Shown: positions 33,584 through 43,902 of the stretch, piece by piece
How the letters are laid out: each line of letters begins with the position of its first letter
Numbering within the stretch: the stretch's first letter is position 1
Assembly (NCBI GenBank): GCA_050084515.1
Contig: CM114274.1
Span: 8,680,001-8,744,000, forward strand
DNA: 64,000 nt
From: Blasia pusilla
Lineage: Eukaryota > Marchantiophyta > Marchantiopsida > Blasiales
Reading direction: 5' to 3'
Notes under the pieces: generated by a model
Told to the model about the DNA's origin: nothing
Database searches by the model: none
What the model saw: only the letters and a program-made list of their open reading frames with translations
Program-made: the position numbers and the translations under genes

Positions 33584-34385
33584 GCAACCCGCCGGAGTCC
33601 GACAGTTGCGCGCGGCTCCGCCATCCTGGGTACGTCGCCACGTGCGCGAGCAACCCGTCGGAGCCCGACGGGTTGAGCGCCTCCGTCGTCTTCGGAAAAG
33701 AACGCGAGGTACCCGCGCAACCCGTCGGAGACCGACATGTTGCGCGCCTCCGCCATCCTGCGAACGTCGCCACGTGCGCGAGCAACCCGTCGGAGACCGA
33801 CGGGTTGAGCGCCTCCGTCGTCTTCGGAAAACAACGCGAGGTACCCGCGCAACCCGTCGGAGACCGACATGTTGCGCGCCTCCGCCATCCTGCGAACGTC
33901 GCCACGTGCGCGAGCAACCCGTCGGAGACCGACGGGTTGAGCGCCTCCGTCGTCTTCGGAAAACAACGCGAGGTACCCGCGCAAGCCGTCGGAGACCGAC
34001 ATGTTGCGCGCCTCCGCCGTGTTTGGGACGGGAACGGGACGTATTTTGGGCAATCCGTCGGAGACTGTTGGGTTGCACGCTTCCCTTATCAAGGGTTAGG
34101 AACGATGGCTTCCCGTGCAAGTCGTCGGAGTCTGGCTGGCTGCACCACAAGGCGACGCCCTTGCGCAACCCGTTGGACGGCGACGGGTTGCACGCCTCGC
34201 CGTCTTTGGGCTCAAAGGCGAGGCACCCGCGGAACTCGTCGGGAACAGACGGTTTGCACGCCTCCGGCATCTTCGAGCAAGAAGGAGCGGTATCCCAGCA
34301 AGTCGTCGGAGAGCGACGGGTTGCTCGCTTCGACAATGTTTAGCAGAAGCGTGCAACCCGTCCGATGCCGACGGGTTGCGAGGTT
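33584..34385. repeat. 132-bp tandem repeat with two palindromes per unit, in the shared upstream region
   Basis: Units start at 33584, 33717, 33849 and 33981. Each contains one palindrome ending ccgacatgttgc and one ending ccgacgggttga, separated by cctccgccatcctg-gtacgtcgccacgtg or cctccgtcgtcttcgg. The middle units are nearly identical; from about 34020 on the units diverge but the palindromes persist to 34380. GC content is far above the surroundings. The array has almost no stop codons in any frame, which produces long spurious open frames on both strands. Confidence 0.85.
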
Positions 34386-34578
34386 TCGTAAGCCGGGTAA
34401 TTTTTGAGTTACCAGGACTCGGCGGGTTCCAAGTGATCGCAACCCTTTGCTTCCCAAATCCGGTAACATATTGCAACACAATTGAATGTGTTAAAATTGG
34501 ATCCATTGTGTCGAGACAATCTCCCCACCGAATTCATCTTGTCAAGAAAAAATCGCCAGAGATATCATTTCCTATTCA

Positions 34579-34587
34579 CTATAAATT
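34579..34587 (+). promoter_or_regulatory. TATA box for the plus-strand transposase gene
   Basis: ctataaatt about 80 bp upstream of the ATG at 34662. It is followed by a short (CATTCT)n tract that would lie in the leader. Confidence 0.45.
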
Positions 34588-34595
34588 AAATATTC

Positions 34596-34637
34596 TCATT
34601 CTCATTCTCATTCTCATTCTCATTCTCATTCTCAGTC
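34596..34637 (+). repeat. Hexanucleotide microsatellite (TTCTCA)n
   Basis: About seven copies of ttctca in the presumed leader of the plus-strand gene. Confidence 0.8.
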
Positions 34638-36779
34638 TCCTCCCGTAGGAATCTTCTTGGAATGGATAATTATGTTAAGCTCACTTGTGGCAGTCATCTG
34701 GCGGCCCTTCCTCAATCAGAAATCATTCGACCCCAAGCTCGTGAGTCTTTCGTAGCAGTGGATGAAAATTTTCTGTCTGTTCGATTTCTTCTTCAAATTG
34801 GAACCATCTTTGTATCCAAAGATGTTAGGGTGGAAGGTACGGAAGACATAATAGGTGAGACGGTCCAGCCAAAGTGACCTCGACCGTAAAGTATGGAATC
34901 TCCTACACCATGAAATGGTCAATCTGAGTTTACGGCCCGCTTCGAATTCGTCTGTTTCCCAAGTAGACGGTCTAGAATTTCCTAGTGCTCCGAGCTCTCG
35001 TTTGCAACTCCAAGCTCTGCAGATCCGGCTTCGACTCCAACTTCGCACACTCGTAACAATGTTGTTCTTCTGAAGAGATTCCGGATGTTATCAACCTCAG
35101 CGGATCTGTCGGACACCAATCGGGCCCTGTGTCCGCCTACTCGTTCCTCTTGCGAGTATCAGGCAATAGTTTGCTTTCGTCTCTGCCCTTGAAAATGTTC
35201 AAGCATATTCTTGTCGACGAGCTGCCGCCCACGTACGATGGTAATTGCATTTTTGAGTTGCCTCCACTTGCTGCTCCTGCTCAAAAGAAGGATGGAGGGC
35301 GCTGAAGGGTATGGGACGAGAAAGTCGATTGTCATCGATGGTGCAGGCTTCAACGGACCAGTGCTTCCATCCCAGATGGTCCTTGGATTGTCTCCCGCCG
35401 CCAATGCGTGGGAGCCTTGGAGTGTAGAAGTCCAGCATGCCCGTATCTAGAGCGCAACGGGCGAGTCAATACGTCGCAATTCCCCCCCAAGAATGCAGAA
35501 ACTCCATACGAGGTGGGTGCCACAATACCGCCGGGAGGCCATCGATGTCCTCATTGTCAGGCATCGCCCTTCTGCGTTGGAGCGTGTCCTGCATACATAT
35601 TGTTCATTGTCCATGACTTGGGCTCCCACGTGAGAGTATACAAGGCTGGCAGTTCATGTTGGCTCCCACACTCATCCTGTGACCGATGCAATTCAAAGAC
35701 ACATCAAGGAGGATGTGGCGAAGAAAGTAGCCGAGGTCTTCTTGAAACTCTCCGGGTTCAAAGCCGGGGTGATCAAGCTCAACGGCAAAGACAAATTTGT
35801 GAACAATTGCTTGGAATCCTGGACGAGGGCGAGATCACGGCGGTTGAGGAGAAGCAACTCTGGGAAAATCTCGCATTTTTCGCTGATCCTGAATGCTTCC
35901 GGAATTTTCTTTGCGTCGATCGAGTTCGGATGGAAAGACGGCGAAATGGATGCCATCGCGAGAATCAAGGCCAACTCAGATTTCCATTCATTCAGAGATG
36001 GCAGTTCATGGGCCAAGGAGGCAAGGGATCCAGGGCCTATGTCTTCAAAATGTCAACCACAGTCCGTCGAGTGGCCTCGATCTTATAGATCGAATGAGGG
36101 AAGGGAAGATCTTTACGAGAGTGGGTAAGCTTTGATATTTGCTCTGAGTCTTTGAACGGATGGTTGACGATGGGTGCTCACGTTTATGACCATGTGGAGA
36201 AGGGACTCAAAACTATATTTGTGTGTGAAGTAAAGCGAAGATGTTGGCGGTTTGAAGATGTCTTTGGTTACTCTTATTGGAGGTGGTGAAGGAAAACAAA
36301 AGGCCACCTCCGAAATTTATGGGTTCATGGCGGACAATGCACAACCTGGGTGGATTGCTATCGGGAAGTGTTCAGGGTGGAGAGGTTCAACCTGAGAGGG
36401 AAAGGTCGGATGCTTTCCATTGGCAAATGATGATTTGTGACCCGGTACACCAAATCTTGCATCAAGGAGAATAAGAGGACAGAGCATGTCATTCTACTCC
36501 AATCTTTGCAAGGACAAGCCAAAACCTTGAAGCGAGACCATGGGTGCCAGGAAGACCTTCATGGGTGGTGGAGGAAGCATGCGATTGAGGGGAAGTACAA
36601 AGAGTTGTGCTCTTGGTTGAGTTGGTGGGTATGACGTATGAGACAATGGGGAAACTTCATGCGCGCACGTGAGTTCACTATTTTGTCTTGTCAAGCTCAC
36701 GCTGAGAATTTTTTGTAAAGTTGTAGCTCAGGGTGAGAAGCGTGGGAATTATATGGATTTCAAACCCAAGAAACCAAGC

Positions 36780-37085
36780 AAGCTGTCGGATGCGACGGGT
36801 TGCCCGAGTGTGCAACCCGACGTAAACCGACGGGTTGCCCGAGTGTGCAACCCGACGGAAACCGACGGGTTGCATCCAGATGTTTGGTGTGTCTCGGGTG
36901 TGCAACCATTCGGGACCCGACGGGTCATAGAGTCGTTCATGGGATGCCTCGGCCTTGCAACCCGTCAGGTTCCGACGGGTTGCAGTAGGTGGGTTTAAGG
37001 TTACAACACGTCGGGACCCGACGGGTCGCAGAGTCGTTCATGGGATGCCTCGGGCCTGCAACCTGTCTGGTTCCGACAGGTCGCT
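36780..37085. repeat. Palindrome cluster in a probable intron of the transposase gene
   Basis: Contains gcaacccgacg-aaaccgacgggttgc twice in tandem (about 36810 and 36847). Two copies of a roughly 100-bp segment with agtcgttcatgggatgcctcgg start at 36931 and 37032. Arms here read caacccgacg as well as caacccgtcg, a variant subfamily. Confidence 0.75.
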
Positions 37086-37992
37086 TATTTCTTTGACTCT
37101 TGGGTTATTTTTGTTCCCTTCTAACATTGCCGTCGTTGCAGGGATTGAACGTTCATGAAAATGCCCTCTGCCCCAACACAAGTGGAGCAGAAAGTGTTCA
37201 TTCTTCTTGGAGGTCGTCACAAGCATGCCAACGAATTTCACTTGTGGAGGCATGCCAACAAGACCAGGCAAGAGCAATGCTACTGATCTCTGACATCCCA
37301 TATCTTTCTCACAAAAGGCATAACAAAAGGAAAAGGGCCGTCGATCTACGAGCTCTATGTCAGGGCGGCTGTGAGATTTGGTGATGAAAAATTGTATGTC
37401 GAAGCCTTCAACCGGTGCGTAGCTGGAACTCCACTCGAGCAAGACGTACACATTGGTGGGGATATTCGTGGGCGGGTTTCAAGACGTCCCATACAGATGG
37501 TGGTAGAGCAGTCCAAATGAGACTCGTGGAGACTAGATAAGTATCTTGACTTCAAGCAGGTGAAGAGTCAACATCGAGGAACGAATCCGGTGATTGATTT
37601 GGATGAGGAAATTACACCGCCCAGGTATTCGGGGACCCTGGACCCGTCCCAAATCCGTGATGGAGTTACTTCTCCAAAATCAGTGAATGTTTTATTTCAA
37701 AAGCCCTCCGTTGTTGGAAGTTCGCAACATCTTGTCACTGGGGTGGTTCAACAATATGGGATTCCGGTAATGGAGGTGGATTGCAACCTAAAACGGTGGC
37801 ATATATCTCGGAGCAACCCAGGACGTGGACCCACCTGCATGGCAGGATCTGATGGCATTAGGAGAGCATGCGGCACTTTCCTAAATAAGAACTGTACAAG
37901 GACTGGACGACCTCTGCTTGGGTTTTGGGGACTCAAAACCTTTGATCGTTTCACGAGGACCGGGGATCAATTGAAGTACTTCTTCTGCCCAA

Positions 37993-38643
37993 ATGAATCT
38001 TGCGCTTTCCGGAAGTCTTATCCGGCTGCCATTGGAGCTCCAGGAATACCCCACGATTTGGCCCATCGCCGCAGGCACGAACTGCACTCAAGACGAAGTG
38101 GACAATCTTACAAGTGCCGATTTCAGACTCGTAGACGGGGGAAGTTCGGAGCATGTTTGCATTACAGAGACCTTCGCATTTCGTATTCAACCCAAGATTG
38201 ATGTCAACATGTACCAAGAGAAGGTGGATGATCTCAATCCATTATTTCTGTTTGAGTCTAGAAATGGAGTGAAGAGAAATAGAATGTGCGGGCCAACGGT
38301 GGAGAGAGCAAAGCGAATTGCATCAGCTCGGGAGGCAAAAATGGAGATCATCGCCAAGAAAGATGTCTTGAGTGCCAATGGAATAGGAAGGATATATTGG
38401 GTCAGGAACAACACTGTAAATTCAAGTGTCACAGGGGTGTATGTGGTGCACATTTGTTGCTTTCCCACATGTTCATGTGATGACTTTGTCCAAAGAGAGA
38501 CAAGTGGCAAAAGGTATTTCCCTTGTAAGCACATGTACTATGTGTTGCTGGTAGTTTTAAGAGAGTCAGAGGTAGGAGTAGGAATCCACCAACCAATTCT
38601 GTCCCTCAAAGAAGTGCGAAGTATTTTAAACAAACCACTTTGA
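37993..38643 (+). CDS. C-terminal SWIM-domain exon of the MULE transposase
   Basis: A 216-residue open frame, the longest intact piece of the gene. It includes a central basic helix (ERAKRIASAREAKME) and the SWIM motif CSCDDFVQRE...FPCKHMYYVLL about residues 158-183. It ends with a TGA at 38641-38643. SWIM fingers are common near the C terminus of MULE and FAR1-type proteins and are thought to bind DNA or protein partners. Being uninterrupted, it could be the last exon. Confidence 0.6.
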   Translation: MNLALSGSLIRLPLELQEYPTIWPIAAGTNCTQDEVDNLTSADFRLVDGGSSEHVCITETFAFRIQPKIDVNMYQEKVDDLNPLFLFESRNGVKRNRMCGPTVERAKRIASAREAKMEIIAKKDVLSANGIGRIYWVRNNTVNSSVTGVYVVHICCFPTCSCDDFVQRETSGKRYFPCKHMYYVLLVVLRESEVGVGIHQPILSLKEVRSILNKPL

Positions 38644-38820
38644 GGATGCAAAATGAGGTTTTAGATTGTACTTTTATTTTTCCTCAACCTTCACTTTGAG
38701 CTTGAACTCTATTCAGCCTGGGGCAAATGATAGATTTTTTCCAGACCTTGGATGGAAAAAGTGATTGGTTCCACACTTATGATTCCACTGATTTTTCAGT
38801 TTTCTAAATTTTGTGCAATT

Positions 38821-38846
38821 TGCAACTCGTCGGACTCACAGGGGTT
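38821..38846. repeat. Rightmost palindrome of the CAACCCGTCGG family
   Basis: tgcaactcgtcggactcacaggggttgc, an imperfect copy about 180 bp after the transposase stop codon. It marks the right edge of the palindrome-bearing interval. Confidence 0.6.
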
Positions 38847-39395
38847 GCCAAAATATGGAAGAGGAAAAAAAAACTGTGGGATTGTTTAATAAATGAACAA
38901 AAAAGTGCAAAAATATTCACACAAAAAGTTTCCTCTCTTCAACCCAACGGAAACTCTCTTAAAAAAAAGTATCTATTTTGGTTGAAGGTAGTTTCCTCTC
39001 TCCTCTCTCCTCTCTTCCTCTCTCCTCTCTCCTCTCCTCTTACCGCACCTCTCCCAAAGTAGACCCTAACCTCCAAAGTCCATGTTGTGGCCCAAAATGA
39101 CCCCAAATTGAAGACATGTGTCAAGAATTGATTAACTGAATTACTATATGTCAATAAGAGACGTGTTCAAAAATTATACTAATTCATACCCATGTGTATG
39201 TAACATAAGGCCACCTTAGTACTAAAAATATATATGTATATAAGCTAGTGTACGTGGATGTGATGCACAAACATACACTAGTCCTAAAATTACCTCTTAA
39301 AATGATAACTAATTTTTAGATTTTGAAAGATTATTGGAAATTTATTTGAACCATCTTATTGACTAAGAAAAATTTCAAGAGGTGAAAAATTCGAA
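38847..39395. other. AT-rich spacer with a pyrimidine-rich tract
   Basis: A CT-rich run (about 38993-39045) mirrors the GA-rich run at 26313-26365, but these are low-complexity. No gene seen. Confidence 0.35.
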
Positions 39396-39575
39396 TCTAT
39401 ATTATTATTGGAGAGTGGCTCTTCGTTTTGAGATCACCCCTCCTTTGGCCACATGTCCTTTTTAGCCAATAGAATCGCTTGTTGTCTAAGCTAATAGGAT
39501 CGCTCAAATTCTATTGTATACTTATGATGGGTAATTCAAAATTATACATTTGTGCATCACACGAGCACCGACTAG
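39396..39575 (+). mobile_element. 180-bp Helitron
   Basis: Starts TCTATATTATTATTGGAGAG at 39396 after A and ends GCACCGACTAG at 39575 before T. Both ends and the A|T target fit. No coding sequence. Confidence 0.75.
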
Positions 39576-40147
39576 TAATAATATAAATGTACTAGCCTAA
39601 GTCCGTGTGATGCAATGGTTTAAATTACCTCCCATATGTAACTCTCAAAATTCTTAAGGACCATTTATCTATATTATTATTAGAGAGTGTCTTTACAACC
39701 CCTACTACAAGGCTGTAATAATCGCTTCTCTCTCTCTCTCTCATGTTGCCATATATATTTTTGATGGCTTTTTGGGGGAGTCCGTTCAGAGTGCAAAGTG
39801 AAAGTTACACAAGAGTTCTGCAATTGATTATATATTTATAAAATACAATATCATTTTCATACTTTGGACATATCCCATCGATGAATTGGGTGCAAATGTA
39901 CTTTTATGTACTCATAAGTTATACATGTATATATATATAGCAAAATCTTGTCATGAAAGCTATCATATGCATGTCATCCATGATTTGTCATTTATTCCCA
40001 AATATAGACCTATTGATAAATAGATTCGTAAGCCTAAACAAGCTTGTTGCTTCTATCACAATCACATGACCATCCATAAGCTTCTACCTTGTTGACTTGA
40101 GTCCTCAGACCACCATGTGGTCAATCATTGTACCAAGGGATTAGATT

Positions 40148-40151
<4 letters not shown>

Positions 40152-40230
<79 letters not shown>
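40152..40230 (+). repeat. (TC)n microsatellite
   Basis: An uninterrupted TC dinucleotide tract of about 79 bp. Reading frames through it are artefacts. Confidence 0.95.
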
Positions 40231-40234
<4 letters not shown>

Positions 40235-40448
40235 CCAAACTAATCCATGCATGGCATTCTGGGAGCAAGATGAGAAACCACTTGTGTATATCATAACCAA
40301 AGCAATGGACAAACGCTCACAATAGAACAATATGGAGAAAGCCATGAAAATGCATGACCTCTCTGTCTTGTTTATATATTCTAAAAGAACAAATCGTACG
40401 ATGAGAATAGATAAATCCTAATAAAAACATTTTAATTCACTCCGTTGT

Positions 40449-41085
40449 CATATAGTTAAATCATCTAGTGTGTAAACTCTTATCTCATTAAGTGTTAGAG
40501 AGAGTTTTATTAATATTAAATAAATTAGCTTAGTAAAAGGAAATTCTCATGTTTAAACCTCTTTATGGTGCCTCTTTTATGCGGGCCCAATTTTAGGAAA
40601 AGAGGGAATAAATAAAAGATGGGATTATAAAAGTAAAGTAGTGGGTTTGGTGTTTTAATGAAAGAAAAATAAAAGTAGTCTTGGTTGGCGTCTAGGGTCA
40701 GCTAGGGGTAGTTTGGAAGATATGAAGTGAGTAAAGGAGGATATTTTGGAAGAGATAAGAGATAATCTACTTGTGTCAAAATGTGATTGGGTAAGCCTTG
40801 AGAGGAAGCCATGTGGCACAAGATAAGATCAGCCCTATTTCTTTCTTTTGTGGATCCCTTGTGAGTATATAAAGAGGAGGGACCTTCAAGGGTTCATCAC
40901 CTTATACTTCACATCTTGAGTTTCTCAAGGCACTATTGAGTGGATGGCTTTGGGATTGCTTGCTCTTCCAATGAGAGTGGATTTCTCCTCTTGGGATAAT
41001 AACTTGACCATGGTCTATTCTTTGAGAGGATTCTAGAGTGTGGTATGTGGGAAGATAAGAGACTTGTCACCTTAGGGGAGTTTAG
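40449..41085 (+). repeat. LTR-like direct repeat, copy 2
   Basis: Matches 10543-11150 in the same orientation over about 600 bp, including TATATAAA at 40866-40873 and the ccaatgagagtggat run. It differs by many substitutions and by a short insertion around 40630-40665. It lies inside the minus-strand Helitron 39592-41358. Confidence 0.55.
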
Positions 41086-41377
41086 TGTAAACCCCATATT
41101 ACTGACCGTTATGTCTCCATGCCATATTACTCTAAGTATTAGTGTTTCTGCAAACCCAAAACTATTTGCAAACTCCTCTCCTCTTAACACTTGACACTTC
41201 AAACTCCTCTCCTCTTAACACTTGATATTCATCCAATAGGATTAGCCAATAGAATCGCTTGATTTATAATTTTGAACTATCTTGGTTTAGAAAGCAAGTG
41301 ATGTGCAGGAGGGAAGGAGTTTGCAAAATGAATTGGCCCTCTCTAATAATAATATAGATCCCAAGGGAGGGATAAAC

Positions 41378-41813
41378 TGTGAGAAAATAGAAAGTGACGA
41401 AATCACTGAAATCTTTACAAAACTTAGAGATACAAAGTGGCCTAGACCGTCCGTGCGCTCACACAAGAGCTTCGATGGAACCTGAATTGGGAGATAACTC
41501 GACATACGAGAATGCGCTACCGCTGCGGCTCCCGACTATTTGACTACTCGGGAAAACTAGGGTTTTTACCTATTTTTCTTTGTTTCTATTAATAGAAATT
41601 TTTTATCTAACCCTATATTGCATCAAGGTGCCCTGCATCCTGATGCAATAAAGAGTTAGATAAACCTAGTAACGCTACTCTGTAAACCACCTACGTCATA
41701 TTACTATGACTCCTTCGACGTCTAAGTCGGAACCATCGATCTAGGCTTCTCCTCATGCAAGGGGGCCGATCAGATCAATGGTGCTCTGAGGAGTGGATGT
41801 TGAGAATCCAACA
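41378..41813 (-). repeat. 3' LTR of the copia element
   Basis: 436 bp, TGTGAGAAAA to AATCCAACA on the plus strand. It contains a degenerate form of the hairpin that is perfect in the other LTR (about 41609-41671). Confidence 0.9.
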
Positions 41814-41823
41814 CCCCCCCCTC
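41814..41823 (-). promoter_or_regulatory. Polypurine tract of the copia element
   Basis: Minus strand GAGGGGGGG directly abuts the 3' LTR, the site that primes plus-strand DNA synthesis. Confidence 0.8.
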
Positions 41824-42038
41824 AATATCCACTCTCATGTGGACTCTTGTCTTGGACCTATGCCAAGACCCTTGGGATGTCGGTGGTGATCTCCGCTCAA
41901 GGCTTTCGTGAAGATGTCCTTGCACGGTTATCCTCCTGGTGGACAATAGACTAACTTCAAAACCTCTCTCTCGATCAATTCACAAACAAAGTGGTACTGG
42001 ATCTCTATGTGCTTAAATGACGAGCATGAAACACGGGA

Positions 42039-42734
42039 TTATGTGCTATGGCAATGCAACTCGATTGTCACACCACATTCAAAGAGCACTTTCTCGGTGC
42101 TTCTCTTATGTCCTCCAATATCCATCTCAACCATCCGCTTCACAAGAAGCATAACAAGCCGCCTTTGTACTCTACCTCGGTAGAAGAAAGAGCCAGAGAG
42201 GTTGCTTCTTGTGACCCATGACACCACACCTGATCCTACCAAGAAGCAATAACCCGAAACTGATCTTCGAGAATTTGAATCTCCTGCCCAATCTGAATCA
42301 CAAAAACCTGTCATTTCCGTCCCTGCTCTATAGGTGATGCCTTACTCGATAGTGCCTTTGATGTACTTCAACACACGCATCCCTGCCTTCCAATGGTTCT
42401 CACGAGGCTTAGTTGAGAACCTACTCAACACTCCCACAACGAAGCTAATGTCTGGTCTAGTGTTACACAAAAATATCAAACTGCCTACAAGCTTTGTGTA
42501 CAACTTTTCATCTACCAATGGTGAAACATCCTTCATCGAGAGTTTCAACTCTACCTCCATTGGTGAGACCACTGCCTTACACTCGGTCATCCCGAATGCC
42601 TTCAAGATTTCTCTAGCATACTTCTGCTGAGAGAGAAAAATACAATCTGACTGTTGCCAAATTTCCAGTCTTATAAAGTAGTGCAGAAGACCTAAATCTG
42701 ACATTTCAAACTCAAATTTCAACACTCCCTTCAT
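42039..42734 (-). pseudogene. Copia RT C-terminal part and RNase H (broken)
   Basis: The 42342-42734 frame reads FEMSDLGLLHYFIRLEI, ARAILK-like and DISFVVGVLSRF, the usual end of copia RT. The 42039-42314 frame has GFCDSDWAGDSNSRRSVSGY and a damaged end where SKKQ...SSTEAEY is expected. Frameshifts separate the parts. Confidence 0.75.
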
Positions 42735-42956
42735 TTCCTCTATTTTCTTATTGTGGTCTCATGTGATGATCAGATCATCCACATACAAAACTATCAACAT
42801 ATACATCCCATCTTCGCAAAACACATACAAATTTGCTTTTGAAGGACTCTTGATGAGACCCTTCTCTCGAAAGAATATATTTATTCGTTGATACCATACC
42901 CTTGGGGCTTGCTTCAACCCATACAATGCTCGATGAAGTAAACAAACTTTCTCTTC

Positions 42957-43442
42957 TTATCCGGGTGTCTCAAAACTTGGTGGTTGAGAAACATATACCT
43001 CCTCCTTGAGACTCCCGTTCAGAAAAGCATACTTCACATCGTATTGGTATACATGCCAAGGTCTTGTTCTTGCAACCGCTAGAACAATTCGAATGGTTGT
43101 CATCCTTGCAGTGGGAGCAAAAGCCTCATAGTAGTCAAAACCTTCGATTTGTGAGCATCCTTGTGCGACCAACCTCGCTTTGAATTTATCCAATGTACCG
43201 TCCGACTTGTACTTGGTCTTGTACACCCACTTGGTGCGTATTATCTTCTTGTCCTTTGGCTTTTCAACCAAAGTCCAAGTTTCATTTCTCTGAATAGCGT
43301 CCATCTCCATCTGCATGGCCTCTCTCCATTGAGGATGAGCCAGGGCCTCATCCAAGCATGATGGCTCTTCCACCTTCAAGACCTCTGTCATCAGGGCCAT
43401 ATTGACGAGATGTGCCATTAGCATCCTCAATGATTGCTCCAT
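42957..43442 (-). pseudogene. Copia reverse transcriptase N-terminal half
   Basis: Contains ALAHPQWREAMQMEMDAI, TKWVYKTKYKSDGTLDKFKARLVAQG, AFAPTARMTTIR and QYDVKYAFLNGSLKEEVYV. These are the hallmarks of copia RT, with the catalytic-domain Asp in DVKYAFLNG (usually DVKTAFL). The frame stops at TAA near 42957. The part with the YVDD box lies between this and the next frame and is interrupted. Confidence 0.85.
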
Positions 43443-43794
43443 TTTTCTTGAAACGAACTTCTAGGTCACGATCACATAACACTGCTACTAAAATCAAATT
43501 GCGCTTCAACTATGGTACGTACAGTACATCAGTTAACTTCTTTTCATCTCCTTTTTGTGAGACTAAAGAAATTGTGCCTTTCCCTTCTACATGGCACTTT
43601 GCATTATTCCCCAAGAACAACGATGGGCTCTCAGAGAGGTTGTATGAGCTATACCAATCCTTATGATTGGTCATATGCCTAGATGCTCCACTATCGAGCA
43701 TCCATGCATCTTCACTCTTTGTCGTAGTGGAATGTTCTGCCTGTGTGCAAAACTCTTCTATTGCTACCCAAGCATCTACTTCATGTTCTCCCAA
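43420..43794 (-). pseudogene. Copia protease
   Basis: AWMLDSGASRHMTNH carries the DSGA active site, followed by GTISLVSQKGDEKKLTDVLYVP. A stop interrupts soon after. The frame then reads about 30 more residues of the normal post-protease segment (VRFKKNGAIIED) before the junction where integrase should begin. Confidence 0.8.
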
Positions 43795-43902
43795 TTCTAC
43801 ATAATTTCCAGACTCCTTCTTAGATCTTAAACAACCGTTCTTCTCATCCTGACTCCTCTTTCTACAATCTTTGATAAGATGACCTAGCTTACCACAATAA
43901 AA

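Larger units (their letters stand above)
34662..38643 (+). pseudogene. MULE-type transposase gene with SWIM zinc finger (broken, intron-containing)
   Basis: Pieces in several frames read as one protein. They are a start MDNYVKLTCGSHLAALPQ at 34662; a Cys-rich block CRSPACPYLERNG...CPHC...CVGACPAYILFIVHD (about 35410-35630); GSHTHPVTDAIQRHIKEDVAKKV (about 35660-35730); a core with YGFMADNAQPGW (about 36310-36350) like the FMADNAQ-type box of plant MULE transposases; and a later block with FFCPNESC (about 37980-38010). The end (38450-38540) carries CSCDDF...KRYFPCKHMYYVL, a SWIM zinc finger (C-x-C-xn-C-x-H). Several frameshifts and stops break it. A palindrome cluster at 36.78-37.08 kb lies in a probable intron. 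Confidence 0.62.
27190..38860. mobile_element. Mutator-like region with divergent genes and a private palindrome family (boundaries approximate)
   Basis: Two divergently arranged decayed genes, 28263-33244 (minus) and 34662-38643 (plus), share an upstream region at 33245-34661. A palindrome with arm CAACCCGTCGG and variants occurs only inside this interval: near the ends (27776-27828 and 38821-38846), in introns and in the shared upstream region. The plus gene has features of a MULE transposase. I infer one element of about 11 kb. Clear terminal inverted repeats or a 9-bp target duplication were not found, so the limits rest on the palindromes. Confidence 0.5.
39592..41358 (-). mobile_element. 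Larger non-autonomous Helitron on the minus strand
   Basis: On the minus strand it begins TCTATATTATTATTAGAGAG at 41358 and ends CACGGACTTAGGCTAG at 39592, with A and T outside as expected. It contains another plus-strand Helitron start at 39668, the (TC)n tract and the LTR-like repeat copy 2. The LTR-like repeat may be captured or inserted later. Confidence 0.6.

Noticed and set aside
33468-34407. Long open frames of 119-296 residues in several frames on both strands
   Set aside because: They are produced by the stop-poor palindromic tandem repeat; the translations are repeats of the palindrome itself.
26313-39045. GA-rich tract at 26313-26365 and CT-rich tract at 38993-39045 as terminal inverted repeats of the Mutator-like element
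   Set aside because: They are in opposite orientation as required, but similarity is only that of low-complexity purine runs; the flanking A runs and short blocks do not pair in inverted order.
40121-40345. Ser/Leu or Arg/Glu repeat proteins
   Set aside because: Translations of the (TC)n tract.
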